Part shown: piece by piece, positions 62,792 to 64,000 of the stretch
Numbering within the stretch: the stretch's first letter is position 1
How the letters are laid out: each line of letters opens with the position of its first letter
Assembly (NCBI GenBank): GCA_008711135.1
Contig: VUAW01000002.1
Coordinates: 310,001 to 374,000, forward strand
DNA: 64,000 nt
Source of the DNA: Rhodobacteraceae bacterium LNNU 3342
GTDB taxonomy: Bacteria > Pseudomonadota > Alphaproteobacteria > Rhodobacterales > Rhodobacteraceae
Direction: 5' to 3'
Position numbers and translations under genes: made by a program
Notes under the pieces: model-generated
The model's input: the letters and a program-made list of their open reading frames with translations, nothing else
Database searches by the model: none
Told to the model about the DNA's origin: nothing

Positions 62792-63184
62792 GCGCGGATG
62801 GCCTGTAAGCCGGATTCTGTCCGGGGCGCATGGCCCCTGGATGATCATTCCTCTGGCCCCGCCGTTACCGACGGGATCTAGCTGCCAACCCGGACCTCTG
62901 GGCTGAGGCGTCCCTGCGGGCCGTATCCGTTGCCGGACGTGCACCGCGCGAGGTCCCTATTCGGCATTGCTCCGGGTGGGGCTTGCCGTGCCGGTCCGGT
63001 TGCCCGTCCCGCGGTGGGCTCTTACCCCACCGTTTCACCCTTACCCATGCGGACATGGGCGGTCTGTTTTCTGTGGCGCTTTCCCTCGGGTTTCCCCGGC
63101 CGGGCGTTACCCGGCACCCTTGCCTCATGGAGTCCGGACTTTCCTCGCGTCCGAAGACACGCGATCATCCAGCCATCCGCGCGG
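62792..63184 (-). ncRNA. rnpB: RNase P RNA, bacterial class A
   Basis: The catalytic RNA of RNase P, about 393 bases, which trims tRNA 5' ends. On the minus strand the 5' region reads GAGGAAAGTCCGGACTCCA, the universal CR-I signature, and the 3' region has CAGAATCCGGCTTACAGGCC, the CR-V signature. The first and last bases (GCGCGGATGGC and GCCATCCGCGCG) pair as helix P1, which sets the ends. The protein subunit gene rnpA is not in the window. The 3' end may differ by a few bases. Confidence 0.95.
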
Positions 63185-63189
63185 GACCG

Positions 63190-63218
63190 GGCTTAGGCGC
63201 TGGCGGCCGCCGCGTCAA
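63190..63218 (-). promoter_or_regulatory. candidate rnpB promoter inside the amidase gene end
   Basis: On the minus strand TTGACG (complement of 63213-63218) and TAAGCC (complement of 63190-63195) are spaced by 17 bases. The -10 contains the amidase TAA stop codon. Transcription would start near 63183, fitting the RNA end. Confidence 0.5.
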
Positions 63219-63894
63219 CGGGGAAACGCCGTGCAAGATCGGCAGCAAGCGCGGCATCGACTGAATCGAGCGGTCCGCGCGCCCAGGGGCGGAACCGCAG
63301 TCGAAAGGCGGAAAGCAGCGTCGCATCCTCGACATCCGGATAGCCAAAGGCCCGGGCGCTGGCGCGGAAATCCTCCTCCGGCTTGCCGGGCACAGGCCAG
63401 ACCGACAGCCCCTGCCGCGCCAGCCGCCGCCAGTCGAACCGTGGACCGGGATCGATCTTGCGCCCCGGGGCCATGTCGGAGTGACCGATCACCCGATGGG
63501 GCGGAATGGCGTGGCGGCGCAGGATATCGCACAGCAGCACCTCCAGTGCATGCATCAGCGGTTCCGTGAAGGGCGAGGCACCGTCATTGTCGAGCTCGAT
63601 GCCGATGGAGCGGGAGTTGACGTCCGTTACCCCTCCCCAACTGCCGGCGCCGGCATGCCAGGCGCGCAGCGGCTCCGGGACCAGCGCATGCACCGCGCCA
63701 TGATCCGAAATCAAGTAATGCGCTGATACCTCGACCGCCGGATCACACAGCCGGTCCAGGGCGGCGGCGCAGCTTCTCATGGCCGTGAAGTGAATCACGA
63801 CCATGTCCGGCAGGGCCCCGTTCCGCCGGGGCCCGTGGTTGGGCGACGTCCGCGTCAGCTTGCCGCCGCAGCGCGGAAGGGGCGCGGATCCCAC
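63193..63894 (-). CDS. N-acetylmuramoyl-L-alanine amidase, AmpD-like
   Basis: A protein of about 233 residues of the Amidase_2 fold, which cuts the bond between muramic acid and L-alanine in cell-wall fragments. Zinc ligands are visible in MVVIHFTAM and in RVIGHSDMAPGRKIDPGPRFDW, and LISDHGAVHALV is typical. There is no signal peptide, so it is likely cytoplasmic, as AmpD. The start is unclear: GTG at 63894 (overlapping the preceding gene) keeps the conserved SPNHGPRRNG, whereas the first ATG would lose it. The TAA stop overlaps the rnpB -10. Confidence 0.87.
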   Translation of the reverse strand: MGSAPLPRCGGKLTRTSPNHGPRRNGALPDMVVIHFTAMRSCAAALDRLCDPAVEVSAHYLISDHGAVHALVPEPLRAWHAGAGSWGGVTDVNSRSIGIELDNDGASPFTEPLMHALEVLLCDILRRHAIPPHRVIGHSDMAPGRKIDPGPRFDWRRLARQGLSVWPVPGKPEEDFRASARAFGYPDVEDATLLSAFRLRFRPWARGPLDSVDAALAADLARRFPVDAAAASA

Positions 63895-64000
63895 CAGCAG
63901 GCAAAGCCGTCACCATCGGGATCAAGGTTGGCCGGGTCACGTTCGGGCCCACCACGGCGCAGGAACTCGATCTGCGCCTGGTCCTGCGTGGCAAACTGGG
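63855..64000 (-). CDS. excalibur-type calcium-binding protein, C-terminal end (partial)
   Basis: The last 47 codons of a gene that starts beyond the window. They read QFATQDQAQIEFLRRGG then NLDPDGDGFACWWDPRPF and end in a short Ala-rich tail; the stop TGA is at 63855-63857. The DPDGDGFAC loop is the excalibur (DxDxDGxxCE-like) motif, with the final Glu missing. Such domains occur in secreted proteins. It ends 40 bases inside the amidase gene if that gene starts at 63894. The N-terminal part is not visible. Confidence 0.75.
   Translation of the reverse strand, partial: QFATQDQAQIEFLRRGGPERDPANLDPDGDGFACWWDPRPFRAAAAS

Overview
The window is a dense, high-GC stretch of an alphaproteobacterial chromosome, most like the family Rhodobacteraceae (Rhodobacter/Paracoccus relatives). 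This is inferred from gene content: crotonyl-CoA carboxylase/reductase next to ethylmalonyl-CoA mutase, a B12-dependent class II ribonucleotide reductase, ThyX, an RpoH2-type sigma factor, a glnD-murJ-trpS run, a DUF1194 protein and a TauE-TIGR02186 pair. It reads as ordinary core chromosome. I see no insertion sequence, prophage, integrase, CRISPR array or tRNA gene. Many neighbours overlap by ATGA or TGATG, so translational coupling is common.

Layout. 0-9.5 kb: end of thrS, a cold-shock gene, thyX with an ArsC-like thioredoxin-fold gene, a glyoxalase, a DUF1194 protein, a MarR-type regulator, an XRE regulator coupled to sdhE, an aspartate aminotransferase, a MATE pump, a NicO metal transporter with its DUF1007 partner, and a YdcZ transporter. 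9.6-16.3 kb: nrdJ, two VOC proteins, a DUF983 zinc-ribbon membrane protein, and a coupled pair made of a coiled-coil membrane protein and a ClpP-like periplasmic protein. 16.4-20.5 kb: a complete polyamine-type ABC importer. 20.6-31.8 kb: a hydroxyacid dehydrogenase, SH3 protein, CDF transporter, M3 peptidase, a membrane-anchored MoeB-like protein with dut and coaBC, chaN-like with rpoH2, cobU with a histidine phosphatase, and a glutathione transferase carrying a TRASH-like tail. 31.9-43.4 kb: comM/yifB, gshB, yraN-rsmI, an LpoA-like lipoprotein, glnD-murJ-trpS and an unknown membrane protein. 43.4-55.3 kb: an L,D-transpeptidase, a VOC protein, a branched-chain aminotransferase, a universal stress protein, nfuA-tsaB-rimI, a nucleoside ABC importer ending in purine nucleoside phosphorylase, TauE-TIGR02186 and a stand-alone Lrp-type effector domain. 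55.4-64 kb: a small SF1 helicase, ccr, a PlsB-like acyltransferase, ecm, a DUF4168 protein, rpmG, RNase P RNA, an AmpD-like amidase and the end of an excalibur-type protein.

How it fits together. Two enzymes here need B12 (NrdJ and ethylmalonyl-CoA mutase), and two late B12-assembly genes (cobU and a CobC-like phosphatase) lie between them. Ccr and Ecm are consecutive-stage enzymes of the ethylmalonyl-CoA pathway used for C2 assimilation, and both genes have operator-like inverted repeats at their promoters. nfuA has a near-perfect Irr (ICE) box just upstream of its -35 element. The least described items are the 14.2-16.3 kb membrane protein/ClpP-like pair, the TRASH-tailed glutathione transferase, the membrane-anchored E1-like protein and the unknown protein after trpS. 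None of these alone proves a new system.
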